Shown here piece after piece: positions 17,915 through 27,590 of a stretch of DNA of 64,000 nucleotides. The position numbers and the translations under genes were made by a program. The stretch is from Hoylesella shahii DSM 15611 = JCM 12083. Its GTDB lineage: Bacteria; Bacteroidota; Bacteroidia; Bacteroidales; Bacteroidaceae. The stretch spans positions 1 to 64,000 of the forward strand of contig NZ_BAIZ01000002.1 in NCBI RefSeq assembly GCF_000613445.1, written 5' to 3'. The notes under the pieces are model-generated. The model was not told where the DNA came from and did no database searches. It saw only the letters and a program-made list of their open reading frames with translations. How positions within the stretch are numbered: position 1 is the first letter of the stretch; the number at the start of each line of letters is the position of its first letter.

Positions 17915-19071
17915 TTATTTCAGTGGGAAGGTAAAGTGTTTTTTCTCTTTACTGTTAAGTCCCACATAGTCTACTTCCATTTTTCCACCTTTTACTTGGC
18001 AAAGCAAATAGGTGTTGTTGCTGTTTACCAGGTTGGGAAAGTTGATAATTTCGCCTGGTTTTTCGTATCCATAGCGGTGCAAGTGTCCCGAGAGCATCAC
18101 CTTTACATTCATTTTATTGAGTTCGGGGACGATGGTTTTCTGCATGTGATAGGGTCCGTGCCAGTCTTCGAGTGTAGGGGGCATATGCGAGAAGGCCACC
18201 ACGGGATAGCGTCCCAGTGTTTTATTGGCTTGCATTTCGCGCAACCATTTGGCTTGTTCTTCGCGATAGGCGTCGTATTCTGTTATTCCGCTGTATTCGA
18301 TATCGCTATCGGGCTTGTCTTCGCCCGAGTCGATGAAGAGGAAATCCACGCCACAAACATGTTGCAAACGATAGTATTTGCCTGTGCGTGTGGGAAAATA
18401 GCGGTAAAGATTGTCGGCAAATGGGCCACGCAACTCGTGGTTTCCGCGATTGAAAAGGATGGGCACACGTGTGGCAAACATGCTCACGCACGAGTCGATA
18501 TAAGCTTGGAATAAGTGGTCTTGCGAGTTGATGCGACTAGACATGTCGCCATTGAGCAGCACAAAATCAACCTTGTTAAAGTCAACATTTTTGCAAAGCT
18601 CCTTCATAAAGTCGGCTCGCTCGTGAATATCGTTGAGCACCAAGAAAGTGAAGTCGCGTGGTTGAACAGGGAAAGTGCGAAACTCGTGGGGTTTACCGCG
18701 CCACACATCGGTGGCTGTAATTTTGCCATAGGTAATCCAATCATCGTATTTCCACTTCTCAACAGGTTCGCTAAAGATGCGATAACGGTAATGCGTGTCG
18801 GGCTTTAGTCCGTCGATGCGCACGCAGTGCACGCTGTCTGTAAGTAGACGCCGGCCGTGTAGGGTGGCATAATAGCGAGGTCGCTCCTTGCCATAGAAGT
18901 GGCCCATGGAGTCGTCGGCAATTTCAACCCAGGCTCTTCCGGTTTATCGGTCACCCAAACAATGGTTAAGCCCGTACTGTCCATGTCGCAAATGTAGGGG
19001 CCGTGAGTTACTTTGATGGCTTTTGCGCTGAGCAATGGCAAAAGCATGGCTAAGAATATCAGTCGTTTCAT
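17915..19071 (-). pseudogene. Secreted calcineurin-like metallophosphoesterase, one frameshift
   Basis: About 385 residues after correction. Signal peptide MKRLIFLAMLLPLLSAKA, then a fibronectin-like N-terminal domain of the purple acid phosphatase type (THGPYICDMDSTGLTIVWVT) and the catalytic domain. All metal-ligand blocks are visible: LNDIHE, LLNGDMSS, RGNHELR, VAFSHMP and LSGHLHRYG. A one-base deletion near 18930 separates KPEEPG from WVEIADDSMGH. The substrate is unknown; the family includes phosphomonoesterases and nucleotidases. I start at 19071, where the signal peptide begins. It is a single gene. Confidence 0.85.
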
Positions 19072-19340
19072 CTTCAATGATTTGGTTTTACGAGTTAGGG
19101 ATCGCCTTTTTTGCTGCTCGGGCGGTGCAAAACAGTGCTGCAGGTGGGCAAAAAGCGTATGCCCAATGATGGTTTTGCGCATTTTTGCGCAACGCTGTAT
19201 TGATAGTAATACGTAGAAAGGTGCATGTGGTACTTAGATTTTAGCTTTTTTTTTGATGTTAACTATTGTTTTTGGTTAGTAACTTTGATGTTTGCTTCAA
19301 TGATAAATGGGCATTAAGTGTTATTTCATGAAATAATTAC

Positions 19341-19348
19341 TACCTTTG
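19341..19348 (+). promoter_or_regulatory. -7 box upstream of the HutD-like gene
   Basis: TACCTTTG 27 bases before the start codon. The -33 region is weak. Confidence 0.5.
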
Positions 19349-19374
19349 GATGCAAATTCTTAAACAATCTAACG

Positions 19375-19899
19375 ATGGAAATTTTACGCCAAGAAAACTA
19401 TAAGAGCAGCGTTTGGACAGGAGGACTAACGCGCGAAGTGTGCATTTTGCCTGCCGAAGGATGCTGCTTGGCCGACCGCAATTTTGATGTTCGAGTGTCG
19501 TCGGCTGTTATTAATGTAACAGAAAGCACGTTTTCAGACTTTACAGGCTTTACGCGTTATATACTTTGTTTGGAAGGTAACATAAGGCTAAATGTGGATG
19601 GACACACGGTGACTTTAGACAACGAGCATCTATTTCAGTTTGATGGAGCTTCAAAAGTTACGTCGGTGAACTCTTCGGGGGCGATAGATTTAAACGTTAT
19701 CTGTAAAAAAGGTACGCGTGCGCGCGCACGTGTAGCACATGGCGAGCAGCATTTAACAAGCGTTGAGCGCATGCTGGTGTTTGGCATAGGTGGCGAAACC
19801 ATGATTAATGATACGCCCCTAAGGCAGTACGACGCGGTTTGGGTGAGTGGCGATGTGCACATTGTGGGGCACGTGCTATGTCTTGAACACGATTTTTGA
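19375..19899 (+). CDS. HutD/Ves family cupin-like protein
   Basis: 174 residues from the Met of MEILRQENYKS, chosen because it follows the promoter box at a suitable distance; an upstream in-frame Met overlaps that box. The order of motifs, including GGLTREVCILPAE, FDVRVSSAVINVTESTFSDF, TRYILCLEGNIRL and AIDLNVICKKG, is that of the HutD/Ves fold, a double-stranded beta-helix. In proteobacteria HutD is linked to histidine use and Ves to cold response, but the molecular job is not established. No hut genes are nearby, so a histidine link is not supported here. The frame is intact. Confidence 0.8.
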   Translation: MEILRQENYKSSVWTGGLTREVCILPAEGCCLADRNFDVRVSSAVINVTESTFSDFTGFTRYILCLEGNIRLNVDGHTVTLDNEHLFQFDGASKVTSVNSSGAIDLNVICKKGTRARARVAHGEQHLTSVERMLVFGIGGETMINDTPLRQYDAVWVSGDVHIVGHVLCLEHDF

Positions 19900-20112
19900 G
19901 CCTATATGTTGGGTAAAAAGCCTTAAGCGTGTCTACGTAGGCAGATTTGTTTCTTGCGTTTAGAAGAAATAAAACGTTATAGACAAGGAGCATTCTAGGA
20001 ATTGAGGTTTAAACGCAATTGTAAAACCTGTTTCTTGTGCAGTATGATTGCAAACGCTTCTGTAGCTTATCCTTGCTTTTGGGAGTTAGTTAAGTTGTAT
20101 TTCTAATTTTGA

Positions 20113-20152
20113 TTGTAAAATAAAAGGTGTAAAATTTAACATTATGAGTGCC
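20113..20152 (+). repeat. Dispersed leader element with start codon, copy A
   Basis: A 40-base stretch that starts TTGTAAAATA, has seven variable bases, then 23 bases ending in ATGAGTGCC. The same arrangement occurs on the minus strand at 38609-38648, with 33 of 40 bases identical. Downstream, CGGGCG recurs at the same distance (23 bases) in both. The frame opened here runs 83 codons into the 22-bp array and looks degenerate. Confidence 0.6.
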
Positions 20153-20331
20153 TTCTTTGCGCACGAAAGTTCACTCGGGCGCAAATTTTCGATTCTCGCG
20201 GAGGTTTGTTTGGATGCACAACAGACAAGGACAAGTGAATGTAGATGTCAACATGTTTTGTTGCGAAAACCGAAATTTGTGCGAGAAAATAAGCTTTTTA
20301 TAGGAAAAAACACTGCGTTTAGCACCAAAAC

Positions 20332-20441
20332 GCCTTGTAATATGCAGCTAAACGCAGTGCGTTTTGCTGCTAAATGCAGTGCGTTTTGCTGCTAAACGCA
20401 AGGTGAAATGGTGCAAAACGCAAGGTGAAATGATGCAAAAC
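20332..20441. repeat. 22-bp tandem repeat array A (five units)
   Basis: Five units of exactly 22 bases start at 20332, 20354, 20376, 20398 and 20420. Unit junctions carry the word GCWAAAYGC (GCTAAACGC, GCTAAATGC, GCAAAACGC), while the middle of each unit varies and is shared by neighbouring pairs. A partial further unit lies to the left. A sister array with the same period and junction word is at 38239-38370. Confidence 0.85.
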
Positions 20442-21227
20442 GCTGATTTTTGAGCTGCCGAAAATCTTACAAACAAGATGAGAATTACATCAGTTTGGTG
20501 TGAAAACGGCTAATTAATGTGGTATTTTAACCACTAAAAACCATTTTCCGGACGGTGAAAAATTGCTCGCACGGCACGAAATAGAAGTGCAAAAAGGTGC
20601 ATATTGCAGCAATAAGGCTGAAAAATAGTGTAAAATAAAAAGCTGAAGGACTAAAAAAGGTGCTAAAAGCATGTTGTATGGCATGTATTTACGCTAGAAT
20701 GGATTGATTTTGAAAGTAAATTTTGTAAAATAATAATACCAAAATTAACAAAAAAGGATAGAAGACATACTTGTAAGCGAAAAGCTAGGGTATAATGTAA
20801 GCATTAAACATAGCCCTATGGTGCAACATTTGTCAGGGTATTTGTGCAGTAGGGGTCTGGATTGATGGTTGAATACCTAGTATGATTTGCGCAATCCCCC
20901 TAGTAGAGTAGCGGTTAACGTGTAATAGAACTTAGTGTTGGTTTACTTCATGTACATAACCTTCCAATCTGTGGTGAGAGACGATTAGATATTGTGCATT
21001 GTTGAGCACATTGCGCGTGTTATCTGCGAGGGCGTAGTGGTTTAGGCCAAAAGAATAAGACAGGCAAGAAGCCGACAAACTAACCAAAGAGGGAGAAGTA
21101 ACAAAGATAACAATCTAAAGCAAATGATAAGCAGGCAGATCACCAATTGGGCTTAAACAGTATGCATCCCTGCATCTAAACCAAGAGAAGCCGAGGAGAG
21201 CCAAGCCCATAGTGCCAAGTACCAGAC

Positions 21228-21269
21228 TAAAAAACAAACAGGCATCCCCCAGAAAGAGGGATGCCTGTT
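21228..21269 (-). terminator. Intrinsic terminator after ppdK
   Basis: CAGGCATCCC pairs with GGGATGCCTG around AGAAAGA-type loop bases. On the minus strand the stem is followed by TTTGTTTTTT. Confidence 0.85.
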
Positions 21270-21376
21270 GCGTTGTTATGAGCTGGTGCAGCGGGGTAGG
21301 GAAGACAAAGACTTAAAAGCCTTAAGTAAAACAACTGCAAAAGCAGTGGTCGTCACCCCCCTTAGCGCACAAGTGA

Positions 21377-24097
21377 TTATTCTTCAACCGCAGCTTGAGC
21401 AGCAGCCAAGCGAGCGATAGGCACTCGGAAAGGCGAGCAGCTAACGTAGTTGAGGCCTACACGATGGCAGAACTTAACCGATTCGGGTTCGCCACCATGC
21501 TCACCGCAGATACCACAAACGAGGTTGGGGCGAGTAGAACGGCCCTTCTTAACACCCATGTCAATGAGTTGTCCAACACCCTTTTGGTCGAGAACTTGGA
21601 ATGGGTCGACATTCAAAATCTTCTTTTCCAAGTAAACGGGTAAGAAGCTAGCGATGTCGTCGCGGCTATAACCAAAAGTCATCTGTGTGAGGTCGTTCGT
21701 ACCAAAGCTGAAGTATTCGGCTTTCTTCGCGATGTTTTCAGCCACGAGCGCAGCACGAGGCACCTCGATCATTGTACCAACATGGAAGTTAATTTCCACA
21801 CCTTCTTCCTCGAAGAGTTGTTTAGCGGTGTCGCGGATAACCTTTTCTTGTTGGTCGAACTCGTGAACAACACCGATAAGGGGAACCATGATTTCGGGAT
21901 GTGGGTCGAAACCTTCCTTCTTTAGCTGAATGGCAGCACCAAGGATGGCGCGTGTTTGCATTGCAGTGATTTCGGGATAAGTGTTACCAAGGCGACAACC
22001 GCGGTGACCCAGCATGGGGTTGTGTTCGCTAAGCGAGTTAACACGGTGTTGAATTTCTTGCACCGAGATACCCATTTCGGCAGCCATTGCTTGTTGTCCT
22101 TCCAAATCATGAGGTACAAACTCGTGCAAAGGTGGGTCGAGCAAGCGCACGTTAACGGGGTGTCCGTCCATCGATTTAAGAATACCGTAGAAGTCTTGAC
22201 GTTGGAAAGGCAACAGTTTGGTAAGCGCCTTTTCGCGTCCTTCTTTGGTGTCGGCCAAAATCATTTCGCGCATTGCTTTAATTTTCTCGCTCTCGAAGAA
22301 CATGTGTTCGGTGCGGCAAAGACCAATACCCACAGCACCGAAGTTGTGTGCAACTTGTGCATCGTGTGGTGTATCAGCATTGGTGCGCACCACAAGCTTG
22401 GTGTATTTGTTGCAAAGTTCCATCAGTTCGGCAAGGTCGCCAGTAACTTTAGCGGGCTGAGTGGTAACTTCGCCCAGGTAAACTTCGCCAGTGCTACCGT
22501 TAAGCGAGATGTAATCGCCCTCGCGTAGGAGCACGCCGTCTATTTCAAGTGTGCGTTGTTTATAGTTGATGTTGATGGCACCAGCACCCGAAACGCAGCA
22601 TTTACCCATACCACGAGCCACAACGGCAGCGTGCGAGGTCATACCACCGCGAGCCGTAAGAATACCTTCGGCAGCAGACATACCAGCAAGGTCTTCGGGT
22701 GAGGTTTCGATACGCACCATAATAACTTGCTTACCCTCTTCGTGCCAGCGAGCAGCATCGTCGGCAAAGAACACCACCTGGCCACAAGCAGCACCAGGTG
22801 AAGCAGGCAAACCACGTGTAAGAACCTTAGCTTGCTTTTGCGCAGCCTTATCAAATACAGGGTGAAGCAGCTCGTCTAGTTTGTTAGGTTCGCAGCGTAG
22901 AAGTGCCGTTTTTTCGTCAATTTCGCCTTCGCGCAGCAAGTCCATGGCAATTTTCACCATTGCGGTACCAGTACGCTTGCCATTACGTGTTTGCAAGAAC
23001 CATAGTTTGCCATCTTGAACGGTAAACTCCATATCTTGCATATCGTGATAGTGGCGTTCCAATTTCTCTTGAATAGCGTTAAGTTCGGCAAAAATCTCGG
23101 GCATATTCTCTTCCATAGAAGGATATTGGCTAGCGCGAACATCCTCGTCGATAAGCTGTTGAGCAGCCCAGCGCAGCGAACCCTCCTTTGTAATCTGCTG
23201 CGGAGTGCGAATACCAGCCACAACATCTTCGCCTTGCGCGTTAACAAGGTACTCACCATTGAAGATGTTTTCGCCAGTTGCGGCGTCGCGGCTGAAGCAA
23301 ACACCCGTAGCCGACGTGTTGCCCATGTTACCAAACACCATTGCTTGCACGTTAACAGCCGTACCCCATTCAGCAGGAATGCCCTCCATCTTGCGGTAGA
23401 GGATGGCACGTTCGTTCATCCAACTATCGAATACTGCGCAAACAGCACCCCAAAGTTGTTCCATGGGGTCGGTGGGGAAGTCTTTACCCGTTTGGTTTTT
23501 GATGGCCTCTTTAAACAGTGCAACGAGCTTTTTGAGTTCGTCAACGCTCATTTCGTTGTCCAGCTTAATGCCACGTTCGGCCTTAACCTGCTGTATAATC
23601 TCTTCAAATGGGTCGATATCTTCCTTGTTTGTGGGCTTCATTCCCAACACAACGTCGCCGTACATTTGTACGAAACGGCGGTAGCTGTCGTAAGCAAAGC
23701 GTTCGTTGCCCGACTTTTCTGCCAATCCTTTGGCCACTTCGTCGTTCAATCCCAAGTTAAGAATGGTGTCCATCATGCCAGGCATTGATGCACGTGCGCC
23801 CGAACGAACCGAAACAAGCAGTGGGTTTTGTACATCGCCAAACTTGCAGTTCATCAAGTTTTCAATGTGATGCACAGCATTTTCCACTTCATTTTTAAGC
23901 AAAGCAACAACCTTCTCTTTGCCTTTTTCGAAGTATTCGTTGCAAACATCGGTGGTGATGGTGAACCCAGGAGGCACAGGAACGCCAATAAGATTCATTT
24001 CAGCCAAGTTGGCTCCTTTACCACCAAGCAGATTTTTCATGCCTGCTTTACCTTCGGCAACGCCATTGCCGAAAGTGTAAACTCTTTTCTCACTCAT
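21377..24097 (-). CDS. ppdK: Pyruvate phosphate dikinase
   Basis: 906 residues. It interconverts pyruvate, ATP and phosphate with phosphoenolpyruvate, AMP and pyrophosphate, a key step in anaerobic glycolysis or gluconeogenesis. The N-terminal ATP-grasp domain (GGKGANLAEMNLIGVPVPPGF at about 25-46) is followed by the phosphohistidine domain (GGMTSHAAVVARGMGKCC near 455) and the C-terminal PEP-binding barrel, with the Cys of CGICGEHGG near 835. The length is normal for the bacterial enzyme. A perfect promoter lies upstream and a terminator downstream, so it is monocistronic. Confidence 0.97.
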   Translation of the reverse strand: MSEKRVYTFGNGVAEGKAGMKNLLGGKGANLAEMNLIGVPVPPGFTITTDVCNEYFEKGKEKVVALLKNEVENAVHHIENLMNCKFGDVQNPLLVSVRSGARASMPGMMDTILNLGLNDEVAKGLAEKSGNERFAYDSYRRFVQMYGDVVLGMKPTNKEDIDPFEEIIQQVKAERGIKLDNEMSVDELKKLVALFKEAIKNQTGKDFPTDPMEQLWGAVCAVFDSWMNERAILYRKMEGIPAEWGTAVNVQAMVFGNMGNTSATGVCFSRDAATGENIFNGEYLVNAQGEDVVAGIRTPQQITKEGSLRWAAQQLIDEDVRASQYPSMEENMPEIFAELNAIQEKLERHYHDMQDMEFTVQDGKLWFLQTRNGKRTGTAMVKIAMDLLREGEIDEKTALLRCEPNKLDELLHPVFDKAAQKQAKVLTRGLPASPGAACGQVVFFADDAARWHEEGKQVIMVRIETSPEDLAGMSAAEGILTARGGMTSHAAVVARGMGKCCVSGAGAININYKQRTLEIDGVLLREGDYISLNGSTGEVYLGEVTTQPAKVTGDLAELMELCNKYTKLVVRTNADTPHDAQVAHNFGAVGIGLCRTEHMFFESEKIKAMREMILADTKEGREKALTKLLPFQRQDFYGILKSMDGHPVNVRLLDPPLHEFVPHDLEGQQAMAAEMGISVQEIQHRVNSLSEHNPMLGHRGCRLGNTYPEITAMQTRAILGAAIQLKKEGFDPHPEIMVPLIGVVHEFDQQEKVIRDTAKQLFEEEGVEINFHVGTMIEVPRAALVAENIAKKAEYFSFGTNDLTQMTFGYSRDDIASFLPVYLEKKILNVDPFQVLDQKGVGQLIDMGVKKGRSTRPNLVCGICGEHGGEPESVKFCHRVGLNYVSCSPFRVPIARLAAAQAAVEE

Positions 24098-24137
24098 TTA
24101 ATTAGAACGTATAATGTTATCTTGTTTTTACCTTTTG

Positions 24138-24168
24138 CAAATATAGGGATTAATTATCGATTTGCAAA
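24138..24168 (-). promoter_or_regulatory. Bacteroidota-type promoter of ppdK
   Basis: On the minus strand TTTG and TATATTTG are separated by exactly 19 bases, an ideal match. The start codon follows about 40 bases downstream. Confidence 0.8.
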
Positions 24169-24261
24169 ATTTTTGTGCGCGATTTTGTAATTTGTACATA
24201 GCAAAATATACTGTTATCGTAAACGGTGCATAATTTTTTGGGCTATTGTTATAAAATTATG

Positions 24262-24269
24262 TAACTTTG
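24262..24269 (+). promoter_or_regulatory. -7 box upstream of the rRNA methyltransferase gene
   Basis: TAACTTTG, with TTTG at 24237-24240 as the probable -33 element at a slightly long spacing (21 bases). Confidence 0.5.
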
Positions 24270-24395
24270 CAGCGATGTAGCTTAAGCATAAACAGGTGAA
24301 GAGTGCTGTAATAGTGTGTTTTTTGTAGCAAAAAGAGTGGCAGGGGGCTCTTGTTAAGTGACCTTGAACATGCAAGCTACACCTTATATTATAAT

Positions 24396-25815
24396 ATGGC
24401 AAGAAAGAGAAAGGAATTTCCAATACTGGAAAACGTCACGATAACGGACGTGGCAGCCGAGGGAAAGGCGCTGGCGAGGGTCAACGACATGGTTGTTTTC
24501 GTTCCATTCGTGGTGCCAGGAGATGTGGTAGACCTCAAGATAAGGAAGAAAAAACATAGTTATTGTGAGGCCGAAGTTGTGCGTTTTGTAAAGTATAGCG
24601 AGACGCGTGCTGAGCCTGTATGCCAACATTTCGGCGTGTGCGGAGGATGTAAATGGCAAAATTTGCCTTATGAAGAGCAACTACGAGCTAAACAACAGCA
24701 GGTGTTCGACCAGCTTTCGCGCATATCGCATGTGCAACTTCCTGAGTTTAACCCCATCATGCTCGCAACTAACGCTGCATTATCGCAATAAGTTGGAGTT
24801 TGGATGTTCTAATAAGCGCTGGCTAACACGAGAACAAGTGGCCTCGGGAGAAACTTTCGACACCATGAACGCTATCGGTTTTCATATCACTGGGGCATTC
24901 GATAAGATATTGCCCATTGAGAAATGTTGGCTGATGGACGATTTGCAAAATCGGATAAGAAACGAAATAAGAGACTATGCACTGGCTAATGGTTTCACTT
25001 TCTTCGACTTAAGGCAACAGGTAGGCTTGCTGCGCGATGTGATGATACGCAATAGCGACACCGGAGAATGGATGGTGCTGGTGCAGTTTCACTTTGAAAG
25101 CGAAGGCGACCAACAAACGGCCGAAGCGCTTTTGAGCCACTTGGGCGAACAGTTTCCGCAGATAACATCGCTGCTTTGGGTGGATAACCAGAAATGTAAC
25201 GACACGTTTGGCGACTTGCCTGTGCAGGTATTTAAGGGCAACGACCATATATTTGAGGTGATGGAAGACCTGAAGTTTAAGGTAGGTCCGAAGAGTTTTT
25301 ACCAAACTAACACGCTACAAGCTTACCATCTTTATGATGTTGCACGACAGTTTGCTAATCTAAATGGTAACGAAATTGTGTACGACCTCTATACAGGAAC
25401 AGGAACAATAGCCAATTTCGTGGCTAGAAAAGCCAAGAAGGTGGTGGGCGTGGAGTATGTTCCTGAAGCAATTGAAGATGCTAAGGTAAACAGTGAACTC
25501 AACGGAATTGATAATACAACCTTCTATGCAGGCGATATGAAGGATATATTGAACGATGAATTCATCGCCGAAAATGGTCAACCAGATGTGATTATCACCG
25601 ATCCACCGCGCGCCGGAATGCATGCCGACGTGATTGAAACCATCGTTCGGGCCAATCCTAAGCGTATTGTGTATGTGAGTTGTAACCCTGCAACCCAAGC
25701 TAGAGACCTCATTGCGCTCGACAATAATTATGAGGTGAAAGCCGTGCAACCAGTAGATATGTTCCCGCATACGCCACATGTGGAGAATGTTGTGCTGCTA
25801 GAACGACGATATTAA
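24396..25815 (+). pseudogene. rlmD: 23S rRNA (uracil-5-)-methyltransferase RlmD/RumA type, one frameshift
   Basis: About 472 residues after correction. An SAM-dependent RNA m5U methyltransferase. The N-terminal TRAM domain (ENVTITDVAAEGKALAR, about 10-60) is followed by the four-Cys iron-sulfur site (CQHFGVCGGCKWQ near 80). Then come the Rossmann domain (VYDLYTGTGTIANFVA near 335), the catalytic stretch DPPRAGMH and the Cys of YVSCNPATQARD near 430. Near 24770 one extra base (or two missing) shifts the frame between FNPIM and LHYRNKLEFG. I start at MARKRKEF. RlmCD or TrmA specificity cannot be told apart by eye. It is followed closely by the porin gene. Confidence 0.85.
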
Positions 25816-25861
25816 ACCATTGACAATAACTTTCCTAGACAAAACTATTAGCAAAATACTC

Positions 25862-27053
25862 ATGAAACAGAAAGCAATTATTGCATTGCTTGTGGCGGCT
25901 GCATCGCTGCAGGCTAACGCACAAACCGGCGAAACGCCGACAGAAAGAAAAAAAACTAACGCTGGTTAGCAACCTCAAACTGAGCGGATACTTGATATCG
26001 CAATATCAATGGGCCAATCAAGAGGGGGCTGAAAGCAATGGGTTTAACATCAGAATGGCGCGTGTGTCGCTCGAAGGACGAGTGCTGAACGACTTCTATT
26101 GGAAAACTCAAATCCAGTTTAATGGCAATACTGCTACCCTTGGTACATCACCACGCGTGGTAGACGTGTTTGCCGAATGGCAGAAATTTAAAGGCTTCCG
26201 CGTGAAACTGGGACAATTCAAAAGACCATTCACATTCGAAAATCCTCTGCATCCCATCGATCAGGGATTTATGTCGTTTGGACAAAGCGTGTTGAAACTA
26301 TCGGGTTTTAGCGACCGCACGGGTGAAGCTGCAAGCAACGGACGCGATATTGGTTTGCAATTTCAAGGCGACCTTTTTCCTAATGCTAACGGTAGGGCGC
26401 TGCTTCATTACCAAGTGGGAGTGTTCAACGGACAAGGTATCAACGTAAAAGATGCCGACCAACGCAAGGATGTTATTGGTGGACTGTGGGTTATGCCCAT
26501 CAAAGGAATGCGCTTGGGCGTGTTTGGCTGGACAGGTTCGTATGCTCGCGTGGGTAATTACACACTGGTAGATCCCGACACACATGCACCAATACTCGAC
26601 GGATCGGGCAATACACAAGTGGTGAAGGGAAAACAAACGGTAGAAAAACGGAGATTTGCTGTGAGTGGCGAATATGTTTCGAAGGGCTGGACCTTCAGAA
26701 GCGAGTACATTCGAAGCACAGGATACGGATTTAAAACCGTTTATAACACGAAATTCGACCTGCAAGACGCGAATATTAACTACGCAGCAGGCGACAAAGC
26801 TTATGGATTCTATGCATTAGCTATTGCTCCGGTGGCAAAGATTTATGGTAAAACGATGCACGTAAAGGCCCGTTTCGACCAGTATTGCCCCAACGGAACG
26901 AATGCAACGGCTAAAACTTTATATGAGGTGGGCGTGGATTGCGAACTGTCTAAAATGCTAAAACTCAGTGCCGAATATGCACGAGTGAACGACAAATCGC
27001 TGAAAACACCCAACTATAATCTCATCGATTTCCAGGTGGGATTGCGCTTCTAA
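25862..27053 (+). pseudogene. OprP/OprO-like phosphate-selective porin, frameshift in A8 tract
   Basis: About 396 residues after correction. Signal peptide MKQKAIIALLVAAASLQANA followed by an outer membrane barrel of the OprO/OprP porin family (LKLSGYLISQYQW, RMARVSLEGRVL, VKLGQFKRPFTFENP). It ends in DFQVGLRF with the terminal Phe needed for barrel assembly. The signal peptide and barrel are in different frames, separated at an eight-A tract (25948-25955). Seven As would restore one frame. This is either a consensus error or an on/off switch by slipped-strand mispairing. The gene lies 46 bases after the methyltransferase gene and is followed by a stem-loop. Substrate selectivity is not shown. 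Confidence 0.8.
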
Positions 27054-27061
27054 CGCGATTG

Positions 27062-27098
27062 GCTGTTGGCGAACGCTATTCTGTTGTTCGCCAACAGC
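27062..27098 (+). terminator. Stem-loop after the porin gene
   Basis: GCTGTTGGCGAAC pairs perfectly with GTTCGCCAACAGC around an 11-base loop. No U-run follows, so it may protect the 3' end rather than terminate alone. Confidence 0.6.
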
Positions 27099-27422
27099 TA
27101 TTCAAACAATCGCTGTTACTCTCGACAACCAGTAGGTATGCAGTGGCATCTGCTGGTAACTTGCAAACTAAAACATAAAACTTCAAAAGAAACAAAGAAC
27201 AAAAAGAACAAAAAAATCGCGGAAACTTCCAAACTAGTAAATTTACAAACACTTAAAATGATAATACGTAACAGGACAAACAGGTAGATTTGAAAGCTAT
27301 AATACCTGCAAATCCAAATTTGTGTTATCCCAATTAACTCAATAGCTTGTGGACTCGTTTATTCCTCAACAGGTTCACTCGTAATCATAATTATAAAACT
27401 AGCCTCACTAAAACCATTCATC
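27099..27422. other. Non-coding gap upstream of small membrane protein
   Basis: A-rich sequence with no supported gene. It presumably contains the promoter of the 55-codon gene that follows, but no clear box was recognised. Confidence 0.4.
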
Positions 27423-27590
27423 ATGAGCAGTGTAAGTCATAGAGAATTAAGTGCAGAAGAGCGCTTTAAGCAGAGAAACCTTAGCTGGCCCGCACGTCGT
27501 CGCATCATTGCACGCGTACTGTTTGTAGTGCTTAGCCTGATTGCTGTAGCCGTTTTGGCTTTTGCATTTTGGGTACATACGGTTGAATAG
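27423..27590 (+). CDS. Small single-pass membrane protein, 55 residues
   Basis: A short frame that reads like a real protein. A charged, amphipathic N-terminus (SHRELSAEERFKQRN) leads to a basic WPARRRIIAR patch, then one hydrophobic helix (about residues 30-50) and a short tail ending WVHTVE. The positive-inside rule puts the N-terminus in the cytoplasm. The protein-like composition and the tidy topology argue against chance. No family is recognised. It stands alone between the porin and a long gap. A search of Bacteroidales proteomes for the RFKQRN..WPARRRII pattern would decide it. Confidence 0.55.
   Translation: MSSVSHRELSAEERFKQRNLSWPARRRIIARVLFVVLSLIAVAVLAFAFWVHTVE

Larger units (their letters stand above)
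19900..21376. other. Gene-poor island of about 1.5 kb
   Basis: No convincing gene was found. It holds the shared leader element at 20113-20152 followed by a weak 83-codon frame, the 22-bp array at 20332-20441, and the ppdK terminator at the right end. Several A-rich stretches (20600-20770) look like non-coding sequence. Confidence 0.6.

Noticed and set aside
20144-20395. 83-codon frame following leader copy A
   Set aside because: It runs into the 22-bp array and has Cys-rich, uneven composition; only the start region has support, as part of the dispersed leader.
20332-20441. CRISPR array
   Set aside because: Repeats are directly joined 22-base units with no unique spacers; this is a tandem array.
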